64,000 nt of DNA from DATHVR01 sp035461175 (lineage in GTDB: Bacteria; Actinomycetota; Acidimicrobiia; Spongiisociales; ZC4RG35): positions 1-64,000 of the forward strand of contig DATHVR010000030.1 in the NCBI GenBank assembly GCA_035461175.1, given 5' to 3'. A program made the position numbers and the translations under genes. Below are positions 1 through 8,368 of the stretch, piece by piece. Below the pieces are notes generated by a model that saw nothing but the letters and a program-made list of their open reading frames with translations, was not told the DNA's origin and did not search any database. Position 1 is the stretch's first letter. The number at the start of each line of letters is the position of its first letter.

Positions 1-2
1 CG

Positions 3-494
3 GCGTGGGCGGCGCCCGGCGACCTACGGGCGACGGTCGCCGGCCGCCGGGAGGCGCGCCAGCGTGCCTGTCGACTGGTGGCGCCGCTGTGGGTTGGGCC
101 GGTTCCGCCGACGGTCAGGTTCATGTTCGATTTCTCCAACAGGGTGATGGGCGCCGTTCGGTCGGACACTGCGGTCGTGACCGGGATCCCGTCGAGCCCG
201 GGCCGCGCGACCGGTCGAGTTCGGGTGGTCACGGACTCGTCGCAGTTCGCCGACTTCGAAGCCGGCGAGATCCTGGTCGCCCCGCTGACGGCCCCGGCAT
301 GGACGGAGCTGTTCGACCGAGCTGCGGCCGTGGTGACCGATGTAGGGAGTGCGCTGGCGCACGCGTCGATCATCGCCCGCGAGTACGGGATACCGGCGGT
401 GGTGGGTTGCGGGGATGCCACGGCCAGGCTGCGAGACGGTCAGATGGTGATGGTCGACGGGTCGGCCGGGAACGTCGAGCTGGTGTCGGCCTGA
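3..494 (+). CDS. PEP-utilising enzyme mobile (swivelling) domain, 5' truncated
   Basis: The reading frame is open to the left edge, so this is the C-terminal part of a larger protein. The last ~100 residues form the swivelling phosphohistidine domain of PEP synthase/PPDK-type proteins. The segment GSALAHASIIAREYGIP corresponds to the family's TGGxxSHxAIxARExGIP active-site motif, with the phospho-accepting His in 'AHAS'. It is followed by the usual glycine-rich end of the domain (VVGCGDAT...DGQMVMVDGSAG). The N-terminal ATP-grasp part would lie outside the window. An internal ATG at 78 exists, but the frame is coding-like upstream of it, so I do not take it as the start. Whether the full protein is a PEP synthase or a rifampin phosphotransferase-like enzyme cannot be told from here. 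Confidence 0.85.
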   Translation, partial: AWAAPGDLRATVAGRREARQRACRLVAPLWVGPVPPTVRFMFDFSNRVMGAVRSDTAVVTGIPSSPGRATGRVRVVTDSSQFADFEAGEILVAPLTAPAWTELFDRAAAVVTDVGSALAHASIIAREYGIPAVVGCGDATARLRDGQMVMVDGSAGNVELVSA

Positions 495-558
495 CCGGAG
501 ACTGCCGGACTCGGGTCGGTCGATGGTCCTCCCGGGGTTGCCCCCGGGAGGTGGTGAC

Positions 559-966
559 TCAGCCTTCGAGGACTCCGCAGAAGTCGTCGAAGTCGCCAAA
601 GAACGCCTCGTGGGGTCCGTTGACGGCGTGCAGGTCGCCGGTCTCGAGGTCGAACACGATCCGGCCGGAGTCGTTGATGACGATCCTCTCGCCTGGGACG
701 TGACCATTGCAAGGGTTGCCGGTGACCTTCTCGGTACCGTTGAGGAAATCGAGCGCGATGTTCGACCCGCCAGTGCTCTCGATCTGGTGGTCAGCTGCCG
801 ACCAGGTGGTCCGCCCGAGGATCCGGATGGTGACCGCACGCAACTCTCCCTCGGAGTCGACGAACTCGGTCACCCGAATGCGGACCGACTCCTCCAACGT
901 CACGGCGACCGCATACAGCTCAACCAGCCACCGCTGCCGGAGCGAACCCGATCGGGTGGATGGCAT
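559..966 (-). CDS. hypothetical protein (~135 aa)
   Basis: I do not recognise this protein. From ATG at 966 it reads 135 residues with protein-like composition: alternating hydrophobic beta-type segments (AVTIRILGRTTW, RIVINDSGRIVFDLETG) and an acidic tail (AFFGDFDDFCGVLEG). A GTG 15 codons further in (before ELYAVAV) is an equally good start. It is convergent with the PEP-utilising gene, with 64 bp between the stops. Codon usage resembles the neighbours more than the opposite frames do. No signal peptide or membrane segment is visible. Confidence 0.5.
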   Translation of the reverse strand: MPSTRSGSLRQRWLVELYAVAVTLEESVRIRVTEFVDSEGELRAVTIRILGRTTWSAADHQIESTGGSNIALDFLNGTEKVTGNPCNGHVPGERIVINDSGRIVFDLETGDLHAVNGPHEAFFGDFDDFCGVLEG

Positions 967-1086
967 GGCATCTGAAGCGCAGCCATGACCGCAACATGTC
1001 TTAGGTGCTGGGACGAGAGCAGTTGTGGATCGTAGGTGGATGGCAAGCCAGGTTCGGCCGCGACCTAGACCCAGCGGACACCGGCT

Positions 1087-1373
1087 ATGAACACGCACGC
1101 CGATGTGGCCGCATTCAACTGTCCCCATCCCAGTCTGATCCTCGACTACCACGACGCGGTCGTGAACATGACTCTCGGCTACCTGGAGGACGCACCCGCC
1201 GATGACCTTCGCCGCGAGGTGTTCAGCCCACGAACACTGCCACTGTTGAGGAGCGGATCTCCGGGGTGCTGGTCGGTCCCCTGCAGCATCTCGGACAGAT
1301 CGGGTACGCCCGCGGAATGCTCGAGTCAACCACCGCACACAACAACTACCGACGAGAATACGGCTGTGAGTGA
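1087..1373 (+). pseudogene. DinB-family remnant, truncated and frameshifted
   Basis: The first frame gives a DinB-like helix (HPSLILDYHDAVVNMTLGYL, then EDAPADDLRREV). The frame breaks near 1240. Moving one base over (codons from 1242) restores the family's C-terminal helix, VGPLQHLGQIGYARGMLE, with the conserved His/Gln and YxRGM, ending at TGA 1371-1373. The N-terminal helix with the first metal-binding His is absent. A one-base change plus N-terminal truncation makes this a pseudogene, unless the indel is a sequence error. Confidence 0.65.
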
Positions 1374-1403
1374 CCGGTTCTGCCCAGTGACCGAACCCGG
1401 GAC

Positions 1404-1819
1404 ATGACGAACGCTGAGGCAACGATTCGCCCATTCGCACCCGATGACTGGAGTGCGCTTTGCGCGCTGTACGAACCGGCGGCCCAGTACGAGCTGGCGC
1501 TGTCGGGTACCGATCCGCGCGCCTTCCGGCCCCTGGCAGAAGAGGAGAATCCGAACGAGTTCCAGCGCCTGAACACGGCGATGGTGGCCTGCGTGGATGA
1601 CCGGGTCGTCGGGTTCGTCGCGTCGCGAGACCGCGGCGAGTGGCGCGGGAGCGGCTACCTGTCCTGCTCTGCGTTGATCCAGCTTTCCATCGACGTGGTA
1701 TTGGCAATCGACTGATGGCCGAAGCCATGGCCGCGCTCGGCGACCAGGCGTGGACACTGACCAAGCTGGGCAACGACCCTGCGATCAACCTCTACCTGAA
1801 GCATGGGATGCGGATGTGA
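1404..1819 (+). pseudogene. GNAT acetyltransferase, single-base deletion
   Basis: ATG 1404 starts a GNAT fold (ATIRPFAPDDWSALCALYE, then VVGFVASRDRGEW), followed by a premature stop at 1715. Shifting frame near 1670 recovers the acetyl-CoA binding loop and C-terminus (DPAFHRRGIGNRLMAEAM, then NDPAINLYLKHGMRM) ending at 1819. The expected codons read TCC TGG CTC, whereas the sequence has TCCTGCTC, which is best explained by loss of one G from a Trp codon. The R-R-G-I-G pyrophosphate loop is intact in the shifted frame. It follows the equally broken DinB remnant by 30 bp. Confidence 0.75.
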
Positions 1820-2029
1820 GATCCCGGCCGGCCGACACCTGGGGATTCCCCCACACGGAGCTGCGGTTGGCCTTGCCGACGAGCCGGAAGCTCGATCCAG
1901 ACGTGCCCAACTTCGGCGTGTGATCGATCAATCGGTAGCGCCGATCACCAAGTCTGGTCCCATATCGCACATCTTGTCGAGTGTCCGAGATCGGCACCTC
2001 GGCGTGCGGTGCAGGGGGGTGAATCAGGC

Positions 2030-2296
2030 CTACTCTATGATCGCTCCATATCGCTGCTGCGCAGCTTGAGCTGAGGTTCCGAGGATTTCGCCAATCCTGT
2101 TCCAGGAGATTCCAGATGACCGTGCCGCGGTGACCGCGTCAACTACGTCGCGTTCGCTACGGGCCCGAGCCAAGGCGGCACGTTGTAGTAGATGCTCCTC
2201 AACAGGCACCTGATCGCCCTCGCCTGGCTGATAGTCCTCGAACCTCTTGGCGAGTTCGTCGGCCTGGTCCAGTATCTCTTGGATCGAGCGGGGCAT
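2030..2296 (-). CDS. small HTH protein, putative antitoxin partner
   Basis: 88 residues from ATG 2296. The N-terminal half is a helix (IQEILDQADELAKRFEDY) followed by an acidic stretch. The C-terminal ~40 residues form a helix-turn-helix (DVVDAVTAARSSGISW, then NRIGEILGTSAQAAQQRYG) of the kind in small actinobacterial DNA-binding proteins encoded next to a short toxin-like protein. It is the downstream gene of a pair: the upstream partner ends 5-10 nt before this start. The palindrome at 2526-2543 ahead of the pair is a plausible target. The assignment as antitoxin rests on size, pairing and operator, not on a confident family match. Confidence 0.6.
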   Translation of the reverse strand: MPRSIQEILDQADELAKRFEDYQPGEGDQVPVEEHLLQRAALARARSERDVVDAVTAARSSGISWNRIGEILGTSAQAAQQRYGAIIE

Positions 2297-2306
2297 TGAT
2301 ATCACC

Positions 2307-2522
2307 TCAAGAACATGTCGCGGGCAGGCATGCATGGACGATGAACTGGATGCCTTCGGCAGCGGCGACGCCGATTTCGAGCATCCGTCCTGATTCGTCT
2401 CCTCCGATGAGCATGACGAGATCGTCCAGATCGAACACTCGGATCGGGTCTCTGTAAGCGTGAAGGATGTCGTCATCTGGGATCCCGTGTTTGCGGGCAC
2501 TCGCCACAATCACCGGGTCCAT
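2307..2522 (-). CDS. small toxin-like protein, C-terminus probably frameshifted
   Basis: ATG 2522 (MDPVIVASARKHGI) begins a ~72-residue protein of a family I know only as a small partner of HTH proteins in actinobacteria. As read, it ends HACLPATCS. Adding one base at the ATGCATGC run near 2330 would give HAMPARDMFLR and a stop at 2302-2304, matching the HAMPAR-x-x-FL ending I recall for such proteins. So a one-base deletion is likely, either real or a sequence error. A TTG three codons upstream (2531) lies inside the palindromic operator and is not a convincing start. An AAGG Shine-Dalgarno lies within the palindrome. Confidence 0.55.
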   Translation of the reverse strand: MDPVIVASARKHGIPDDDILHAYRDPIRVFDLDDLVMLIGGDESGRMLEIGVAAAEGIQFIVHACLPATCS

Positions 2523-2525
2523 CCG

Positions 2526-2543
2526 TATCAAGTTACCTTGATA
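2526..2543. promoter_or_regulatory. palindromic operator before the TA-like pair
   Basis: On the minus strand the sequence reads TATCAAG-GTAA-CTTGATA: a perfect 7-bp inverted repeat with a 4-nt spacer, ending 3 nt before the ATG at 2522. It contains the AAGG ribosome-binding site, so a bound repressor would block the leader. The position fits autoregulation by the HTH protein of the pair. That role is inference; the symmetry is directly visible. Confidence 0.6.
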
Positions 2544-2689
2544 TCATAGCAAGTACAACCCGCCCGAGATCATCCTGGGCAATGACGCATCAGGAAAACC
2601 GAGCAGATCGGCACGGATGGCGCTCTTCATGCGAGCCGCAGAACCCTTTCGTGCCAATTCGCTAGGTATCGGGCAGGTACGCTTCGGTG

Positions 2690-3787
2690 ATGCCTTCCCT
2701 CTCCACTCATGTCGAAACCAGGGTCCTTCCTTCTGGGGACCTAACTGATCTGTGGATTAGGGATGGAATGTTCGTCGAGGGCCCCTCGGATGGTCCCACC
2801 ATCCATGCGGGGGGTTACGCGGTTCCTGGTCTGGTTGATGCTCATGCCCATCTCGCCCTGGCGAGCCCAGCGCCCGACGCGGACGACGATGAAAAGGCAC
2901 GTGCCTCGGCGCGAGCCCATGTCGAAGCGGGAGTGCTGTTGGTGAGAGAGCCGGGTAGCCCCAACCGGGCCTCCGTCCGGATGAGCCGCTCGGGTGGGCT
3001 CCCCACCATCGTTACCGCTGGGCGCTTCCTGGCTCCTCCGGGCCGCTACTTTCCTGGTCTGGCCAGGGAAGTAGATGACGATACGCTCGTATCGGCTGCT
3101 CTGGATGAGCTTCAACGTTCCGGAGGGTGGGTGAAGGTGATAGGTGACTTCTTCGACCAAGAAGGCCGCTTCTCGGTCAACTTCTCGACCGAGACTCTGC
3201 GGGAGACAGCCGTGCAGGTTCACGAGGCTGGAGGCCGGATAACGATGCACGCCATGATCCCCGATTCGGTCCAGCAGGCGATCGAGTCCGGTTTCGACGG
3301 TGTCGAACACGGCTCAATAGTCGAAGACGGGCAATTGGAAGCGATGGCTTCGGCGGAGATCACCTGGACACCCACAGCGCTGATCGACGATGTGCTCAGG
3401 GACAGTGCAGAGGAAATGCTCGGATCCGATGGCGCAGCACTTCTGCTCGCCGGGTTGGAGTCGCATGGAGAATCGATCCGTCAGGCACACGAGCTCGGGA
3501 TCCGGATCCTGGCAGGCACCGACGCTGGGATGAATCCACACGGTGTTGTTGCACGAGAGATCCGTCTCCTCCACTCCTTCGGACTGCCTAAAGCCGCGGC
3601 TATGGCCGCGGGCTGCTGGGACGCCAGGACCTACCTCGGGTTACCCGGAATCGAAATAGGGGCACCGGCTGACCTCGTGATCTTCCCCGACGATCCCCGC
3701 GGGGACCTGGCTGTGCTCGATCACCCCACCCTGATCCTCCTCGGTGGCGAACTCATTCGGGCCAGAGACAAGTCCCAGCTCAACTGA
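2690..3787 (+). CDS. amidohydrolase family protein (imidazolonepropionase-like)
   Basis: A 365-residue metal-dependent hydrolase. VDAHAHLALASP carries the HxH metal-binding pair. VKVIGDFF supplies the candidate bridging Lys, ITMHAMIP and GVEHGSI the next His ligands, and ILAGTDAGM the final metal-binding Asp. The C-terminus returns to the small beta domain (IEIGAPADLVIFPDDP) typical of the superfamily. Substrate unknown; likely cytosolic, since no signal peptide is seen. ATG 2690 is preferred over GTG 2687 because TACGCT (2678-2683), a -10-like box, lies 6 nt upstream, a leaderless layout seen repeatedly in this window. Full length and intact, unlike its neighbours. Confidence 0.85.
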   Translation: MPSLSTHVETRVLPSGDLTDLWIRDGMFVEGPSDGPTIHAGGYAVPGLVDAHAHLALASPAPDADDDEKARASARAHVEAGVLLVREPGSPNRASVRMSRSGGLPTIVTAGRFLAPPGRYFPGLAREVDDDTLVSAALDELQRSGGWVKVIGDFFDQEGRFSVNFSTETLRETAVQVHEAGGRITMHAMIPDSVQQAIESGFDGVEHGSIVEDGQLEAMASAEITWTPTALIDDVLRDSAEEMLGSDGAALLLAGLESHGESIRQAHELGIRILAGTDAGMNPHGVVAREIRLLHSFGLPKAAAMAAGCWDARTYLGLPGIEIGAPADLVIFPDDPRGDLAVLDHPTLILLGGELIRARDKSQLN

Positions 3788-3895
3788 CCGGATCAGCCCG
3801 ACCAAGAAACCGCCCGAACAACTGATCTCGAGCGATAACACACACCTCCGGAACCCGAGCCGAACGGCCCTTCCGCGAGCGGGTCTGTTGGCCGG

Positions 3896-4303
3896 TCAGT
3901 GGTTTGGGTGGGGGACGGCGACCACCGTGAGTTCCTCGATGTCAGTGAAGTCGCGGGGGTTGCAGGTGTGAAGCGGGAGATCGACCGATATGGCGATGGC
4001 AGCGATCATGGCGTCGTAGGCACGTGCCGCTGGTTTGCGGCCTGCTCTTCGCAGCCCTGCAGCTACCCGACCAAAGCTGCGGGCTGCAGCGGCGTCGAAG
4101 GGCAGCGGGTCGAAATCAGCTTCGGCTTGCTGGAGGTGCGCTTGCCGGGCGGACCGTTCGTCGTCGGTCGATGCCACAAGTGGACCTACCGAAAGTTCGG
4201 CCAGAGTGATCGCCGTGATCACCGGCTCGTCGGGAAGCGGATCGGTGACCTCCAGCCGACCGAGCAGGATAAGCGTGCTGGTATCGAGAATCCCGCGTGG
4301 CAT
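3896..4303 (-). CDS. vapC: PIN-domain toxin VapC
   Basis: 135 residues with PIN-domain order: D7 in GILDTSTLI, E36 in TLAELSVG, D97 in RAYDAMIAAIA and D118 in CNPRDFTDIE, the acidic set that binds Mg2+ in VapC ribonucleases. The segment ARAYDAMIAAIAI is the family's most conserved helix. It lies 3 nt downstream of the antitoxin gene in the same operon. Predicted activity is cleavage of a specific tRNA or rRNA loop, neutralised by the partner. All acidic residues are present, so the toxin looks active. Confidence 0.9.
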   Translation of the reverse strand: MPRGILDTSTLILLGRLEVTDPLPDEPVITAITLAELSVGPLVASTDDERSARQAHLQQAEADFDPLPFDAAAARSFGRVAAGLRRAGRKPAARAYDAMIAAIAISVDLPLHTCNPRDFTDIEELTVVAVPHPNH

Positions 4304-4306
4304 CGA

Positions 4307-4543
4307 TCAGAGTGCTGGATCGAGGACCTGGTCGAGGTCGTGGCGCAACTGGTCGGGGTCGACAGCCGGAAGTTGCCGGCGGCGGGCAAGGACCTCGTCG
4401 AGCGGCATTGCCTCCCGGCCAAGTGGTCGCAGCTCAGCGACCGGCTTCCCGGAGCGGGTGATCGTGAGCCGCTCGCCCTTGGCTACTCGGTCGACCACGT
4501 CGCCCCCGTGGTTGCGGAGTTCGCGGATTGAGACTTCGGACAT
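4307..4543 (-). CDS. vapB: Phd/YefM-type antitoxin VapB
   Basis: 78 residues from ATG 4543. The N-terminal half matches the Phd/YefM DNA-binding fold (SEVSIRELRNHGGDVVDRVA, then KGERLTITRSGKPVAELRP). The C-terminal tail (MPLDEVLARRRQLP...LDQVLDPAL) is the toxin-binding segment. An in-frame ATG 24 codons upstream sits before the operator and is unlikely to be used. The palindrome at 4554-4569, 10 nt upstream of the start, is the expected autoregulatory site of the VapBC complex. Confidence 0.88.
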   Translation of the reverse strand: MSEVSIRELRNHGGDVVDRVAKGERLTITRSGKPVAELRPLGREAMPLDEVLARRRQLPAVDPDQLRHDLDQVLDPAL

Positions 4544-4553
4544 GCACCACAGC

Positions 4554-4569
4554 GTATCACGCGTGATAC
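4554..4569. promoter_or_regulatory. VapBC operator palindrome
   Basis: GTATCACGCGTGATAC is a perfect 16-bp palindrome ending 10 nt upstream of the vapB start codon. VapB-type antitoxins bind such sites cooperatively with their toxin. The core differs from the TATCAAG site of the other pair at 2526, so cross-regulation is not implied. Confidence 0.7.
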
Positions 4570-4933
4570 AACAGCGGAAGGGGCCGGCCAACCGATGATT
4601 ACCTGATCGGGGCAAATCACGTTCCGGTCTCGCAACGCACCGATCGGCACCTCCTGCTCGGGTGTCGAAAGCCCTGCTGCGGAAGACCGCGGCGCATCCT
4701 GAGTTGAGCTATCTGACCACACCGACGATTGGCACTACCTGCTCCGCGCCCAACTCACGTGCCATTCCTGTGTCCGCGGAGCCACCTCCAATTTCCAACC
4801 TTAGAAAAGCACCCGAACGCCAGTCACACAGCTGCGCCCACTGATTTGTGCCTCTTCCTTCTGCTCGCCGGCCCGTCCCGCCGGCTCTCCGGAGTTGTGT
4901 TTGAGGACGTAACGCCCCGGGTAGCGCCGCGAT
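4570..4933. other. intergenic, no gene seen
   Basis: About 360 bp between the divergent vapBC operon and the lipoprotein gene. A short minus-strand stretch ending at 4709 (ARELGAEQVVPIVGVVR) could be the tail of a lost gene but is too short to call. The last bases before 4934 contain TAGCGC 6 nt ahead of the ATG, a weak -10-like box for the lipoprotein gene. Confidence 0.4.
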
Positions 4934-5986
4934 ATGCGGTTTCCAATCCTCCTCCTGGCCGTTGCGCTCCTCCTGGCTGCCTGCGACGGGGGTTCCGACA
5001 TCGATCCGACCGAGCCCCCACCTGAAACCACGACTATCACGTCTCCCACCAGCACCATGGGGACATCGCCGTCTACCACCCCGCAGCGGTCTACTTCCAC
5101 GACAACATCTATCCCCACCACGACAGCCCCCGAAGAGGCGTCTCTCCAGCCCGCCGTCCGATGCGATAGCCCCGAGGGGTACGCCATCTCTTATCCGGAG
5201 GGGTGGAACGCCAACTCTGGAGACGTGGTGGCCGAGTGCGGCCAATTTCACCCAGAGCAGTTCGAAGTCCCCGACGGCAGCGACGAACGGGTGGCGGCAG
5301 TGACGGCCTACGTGGATCCCGTTCCGTTCAGGGAGGTAGCCGCCCCCGACGACACCCGCGACGCTGAACGGGCGGTCACCGCCGTGGACGGGCTGCAGGC
5401 CGTGAGGCTCGAGTACGAGACGGGGAGTGACGGCCTATGGCCGGAGGGGACCCCTATCACCTTGTACGCGATCGATGTTGGAACCGAGTCCGAGGAGAGA
5501 ACGCTTCTGGTCGATACGGTTGGCCTCTCCGGTTTCGACTATGAGCGAAACCAGGAGGTCCTGGACCGAATGATCCGCAGTCTCGACGTCGACATGGATG
5601 GGGTAGACGACGATCCCTATGTCGTTGCCAGGTATGAGGGGGGCGGCGGCGGCTTTTCCGTGGAAGGGGCAGTGAGCGGCGAGCAAGCCTGCCTGCGGAT
5701 ACCACCCGAAGGGGAGGAAGTATGTACCGACGTTCCAGCGCCAGATCAACTCCACACCGTCCAACTGGAGAACCTCGAGCCGGTGCTGGCTGGGGTGACC
5801 GGAGACAAGGTGCACGCCGTCACCGCCGAGCGACGAGACGGGACTGACTTCACTGCGCTTCCCGCCGCCATCGACGACACCGATGTCCGCGGCTTCTCCT
5901 TCACTTTCGACCTGGACGAGATAGAGCGGCTCGTGCTCACCGATGTCAAGGGCATCGAAATGCGTGTCATCGAGCCTGGCGGCTAG
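4934..5986 (+). CDS. secreted lipoprotein, unknown function
   Basis: 350 residues. The N-terminus is a lipoprotein signal (MRFPILLLAVALLLAAC, lipobox LAAC, lipidated Cys17). A Thr/Ser/Pro-rich flexible linker (roughly residues 25-70) follows, typical of actinobacterial surface lipoproteins. The globular part starts with a Cys-containing segment and SYPEGWNANSG, resembling the PsbP/'YPxGW' type fold of secreted proteins, then a second region (GGGGGFSVEGAVSGEQACL) with more Cys that may pair extracellularly. No catalytic motif is recognised. Expected location is the outer face of the membrane. Confidence 0.8.
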   Translation: MRFPILLLAVALLLAACDGGSDIDPTEPPPETTTITSPTSTMGTSPSTTPQRSTSTTTSIPTTTAPEEASLQPAVRCDSPEGYAISYPEGWNANSGDVVAECGQFHPEQFEVPDGSDERVAAVTAYVDPVPFREVAAPDDTRDAERAVTAVDGLQAVRLEYETGSDGLWPEGTPITLYAIDVGTESEERTLLVDTVGLSGFDYERNQEVLDRMIRSLDVDMDGVDDDPYVVARYEGGGGGFSVEGAVSGEQACLRIPPEGEEVCTDVPAPDQLHTVQLENLEPVLAGVTGDKVHAVTAERRDGTDFTALPAAIDDTDVRGFSFTFDLDEIERLVLTDVKGIEMRVIEPGG

Positions 5987-6362
5987 GGAACCCGCCTGGG
6001 CCATCGCTCCCTGACATTTGAGCCGCCGATGATGACCCGTGAATCGGGTTCCGTGACGAACGGGAACGCCGAGGCGGCCAGCCCGCTGGCTGCACCTCCT
6101 AACGCCTCCTTTCAAGGCCCAGCCTCGAGCGCGGTCTAAGGCGCAGTGCGGCTTCCTGTTGAGTCCTCAACGGACTGGTAACCGAATCGTCCCGATCACA
6201 AGTTCGGCAAGGTCACGATCACCTATGCATGGCCGAGGGCCACATCGCAGAGGACAGGGACCAGGCATCCGCCTGAGCCCATCGAGCGTCCCTTCTCAAT
6301 CGGTTGGCACCGCATCGACGCTGCCCACCCTGTTTGGCCCGAGCTGGGCCGGGTGGCAAGCG
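5987..6362. other. intergenic, possible gene remnants
   Basis: About 375 bp with no intact gene. A plus-strand stretch near 6200-6360 reads HKFGKVTITYAWPRATSQR and continues to a stop just before 6363. It is faintly like DUF5372-type proteins often found near transposases, but too short and degraded to call. No promoter or terminator stands out. Confidence 0.3.
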
Positions 6363-6603
6363 ATGCCGCCTGAGCTGAGTGATGAGCACCTAGCGGCCAT
6401 ATGCCGTGTGCTCATCGACCACGATGTGCAATTCGTGATCATCGGAGGCATGGAGGCAGACTCCCCGCCACCGGGTGTGCCCACGGTCGATGTCAACATC
6501 TGCCCCTCTACGGATGACCGCCAATCTCGGTAGGCTCGCTGCCGCACTGGCTCGGTGTCGCGTCTCGGAGGAACTGCGTCTGGTGCCGAAGACTTCGCTC
6601 TGA
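6363..6603 (+). pseudogene. minimal nucleotidyltransferase remnant, frameshifted
   Basis: MPPELSDEHLAAICRVLIDH followed by DVQFVIIGGMEADS and PTVDVNIC resembles the start of a MNT/nucleotidyltransferase domain (IGGxAxxxxGxPxxTxDxD), but the GSxxxG part is altered (GGMEADSPPPG) and the second Asp is Asn. The frame stops at 6531-6533. One base over, NLGRLAAALARCRVSEEL continues the usual helix and then stops at 6601-6603. At ~75 residues in total it is much shorter than a working enzyme. Frameshift, altered active site and truncation together indicate a decayed gene. Confidence 0.6.
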
Positions 6604-6743
6604 CACATTCTCTGGATCAGTGGTCAGTAACAACCCGGTGAGCTCTTGTTGGTGGGTTCATGACAGCCTCGCAAGCCCAGTGAGGGCCGCCGTCTGACTA
6701 CGGTCCAGCGAAGGCGCGGCGCGCATCAAGGGAGAGCAACGAG

Positions 6744-7313
6744 ATGAGACCTCTTCGATACTCGATCAACGTCACGCTCGACGGCTGCTGCCATCACGAG
6801 GCAGGGCTCCCTCCGGACGAGGAGTCGATGCGCTATTGGACCGCTGCGATGGAAAGAGCCGATGCCCTGCTATTCGGCCGGGTGACCTACGAGATGATGG
6901 AGTCGGCGTGGCGGCGGCCCGCCACGGGCACGTGGCCTGACTGGATGGATGAGTGGGAGATCCCGTTCGCCGAGACCATCGACCGGGCGAAGAAGTACGT
7001 CGTGTCGGGCACGCTGAGCGGCGTCGATTGGAATGCCGAGCTGGTGCAAGGCGACTTGGGGCAAGCGGTTCAGCGGCTCAAGCAGGAGCCAGGTGAGGGC
7101 CTGTTCGTGGGTGGTGTGACGCTCCCCCTGACGTTGGCAGATCTGGGACTTATCGACGAGTACGAGTTCCTTGTGCAGCCGGTCCTTGCCGGCCACGGGC
7201 CGACGTTGCTCGCCGGTCTGCGCGAGCGTATCCAGCTCGAGCTCGTGGATCGCCATGAGTTCCGGTCGGGCGCTGTCGCCCTGCGATACCGACCCACGCG
7301 AGTTGTGACTTGA
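6744..7313 (+). CDS. dihydrofolate reductase family protein (RibD C-terminal type)
   Basis: 189 residues of the RibD-C/DHFR-like fold: RPLRYSINVTLDGCCHHEAG at the N-terminus, LLFGRVTYEMMESAW for the nucleotide-binding helix, KKYVVSGTLS, and GLFVGGVTLPLTLADLGLID with the NADPH-binding glycine turn. These proteins are NAD(P)H-dependent reductases of unknown substrate, not necessarily folate enzymes. GGGAGAG is the ribosome-binding site 7-13 nt before ATG 6744. A second, divergent member lies at 10975. Confidence 0.87.
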   Translation: MRPLRYSINVTLDGCCHHEAGLPPDEESMRYWTAAMERADALLFGRVTYEMMESAWRRPATGTWPDWMDEWEIPFAETIDRAKKYVVSGTLSGVDWNAELVQGDLGQAVQRLKQEPGEGLFVGGVTLPLTLADLGLIDEYEFLVQPVLAGHGPTLLAGLRERIQLELVDRHEFRSGAVALRYRPTRVVT

Positions 7314-7551
7314 CGATTTGTCGGGCACGTTGGTCGCAGCCTCGCGACGGAAAACCGACGGCTCGCGCGATGATCGACGGGATCCTAACGGGCCAGAATG
7401 ACCCTGTGATGCCCCCATCGCGGTCACCCAACCCCTTCGCGGGTGATCACATCGTTTCCATGCCGTTGCGTGATCGCTGGCTGAGCGGACGACTCATGGC
7501 ATGATCGCTGCGTCAAGTGCCAGGATTCTGTGATCTCGGAAGAAGGGTGTC

Positions 7552-8253
7552 ATGAAGTACCTTCTCACGTCTGGCGGCGTACGAAACCGGAGCATCTCCC
7601 AAGCCCTTGTTGATCTCTTGGGCAAGCAGATCTCGCAGTCGAACGCCCTGTTCATTCCTACTGCGATATATCCCTTTCCCGACAGTCCGTATATGGCGCA
7701 CGATGCGATCAGGGGAAAAGCTTCGAATCCTCCGGCAGCTGACCTGGGGTGGAATTCGCTCGGGGTGTTAGAACTCAGCGTTCTGCCGAGCATTCGGGAA
7801 GAGAGCTGGGTGCCGACGGTTCGCGAGGCCGACGCCCTGGTCGTATGGGGTGGCCATGTGTCGTTCCTGCACTACTGGATGCGTAAGTCTGGTCTGGCCG
7901 ACCTGTTCTCGTCCCTGAACAACCTGGTCTATCTGGGGGTGAGTGCCGGAAGCATCGTGGTGACTCCCTACAACTGCGACGCGGAGTTCAACGTCAAGCA
8001 CGTGCCCGACGGGAGTGAGATAGCGGTGAATACCGAGAAGACGTTAGGGCTGGTCGACTTTACGTTGTACCCGCATCTCAACCGCACCGACATGCCACCT
8101 ACTCCTCTGGCCGAGATGGAAGAGTGGGCCTCCAATCTTCCGGTGCCGGCGTATGCGATCGACGATGACACCGCCATCAAGGTGGTCGACGGCGACGTTG
8201 AGGTGATTTCCGAAGGCACCTGGAAGCTGCTCAACCCCGACAATCCGTGTTGA
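7552..8253 (+). CDS. peptidase E-like protein (S51, type 1 glutamine amidotransferase fold)
   Basis: 233 residues. KYLLTSGGVRNRSI begins the Rossmann-like fold. ALVVWGGHVSFLHYWMRKSG and YLGVSAGSIVVTP carry the G-G and the nucleophile elbow G-x-S-A-G-S of the S51 family, in which Ser is the catalytic nucleophile; FTLYPHLNRTDMP probably supplies the His. S51 enzymes split Asp-X dipeptides or act on cyanophycin; which applies here is unknown. AAGAAGGGTG is a good Shine-Dalgarno just before ATG 7552. No signal peptide is seen, so cytosolic. Confidence 0.87.
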   Translation: MKYLLTSGGVRNRSISQALVDLLGKQISQSNALFIPTAIYPFPDSPYMAHDAIRGKASNPPAADLGWNSLGVLELSVLPSIREESWVPTVREADALVVWGGHVSFLHYWMRKSGLADLFSSLNNLVYLGVSAGSIVVTPYNCDAEFNVKHVPDGSEIAVNTEKTLGLVDFTLYPHLNRTDMPPTPLAEMEEWASNLPVPAYAIDDDTAIKVVDGDVEVISEGTWKLLNPDNPC

Positions 8254-8368
8254 TGCCGCCGCTTGGCTGCCTTATCGACCATACGGCGCCACTGATCACG
8301 GGTATGGGCGGAGCGAGGATGGAAGTGTATGGGTTAGGGGCCTAGCGTGGGCTACGGTCCTGAGCCGC

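Noticed and set aside
1816..1923. 35-codon plus-strand reading frame overlapping the GNAT remnant's stop (GTGA)
   Set aside because: Protein-like composition (FPHTELRLALPTSRKLDPDV) but too short and unmatched; not enough support.
6200..6360. Possible DUF5372/transposase-associated fragment
   Set aside because: Only one short segment (FGKVTITYAW) is suggestive; no transposase or inverted repeats found nearby.
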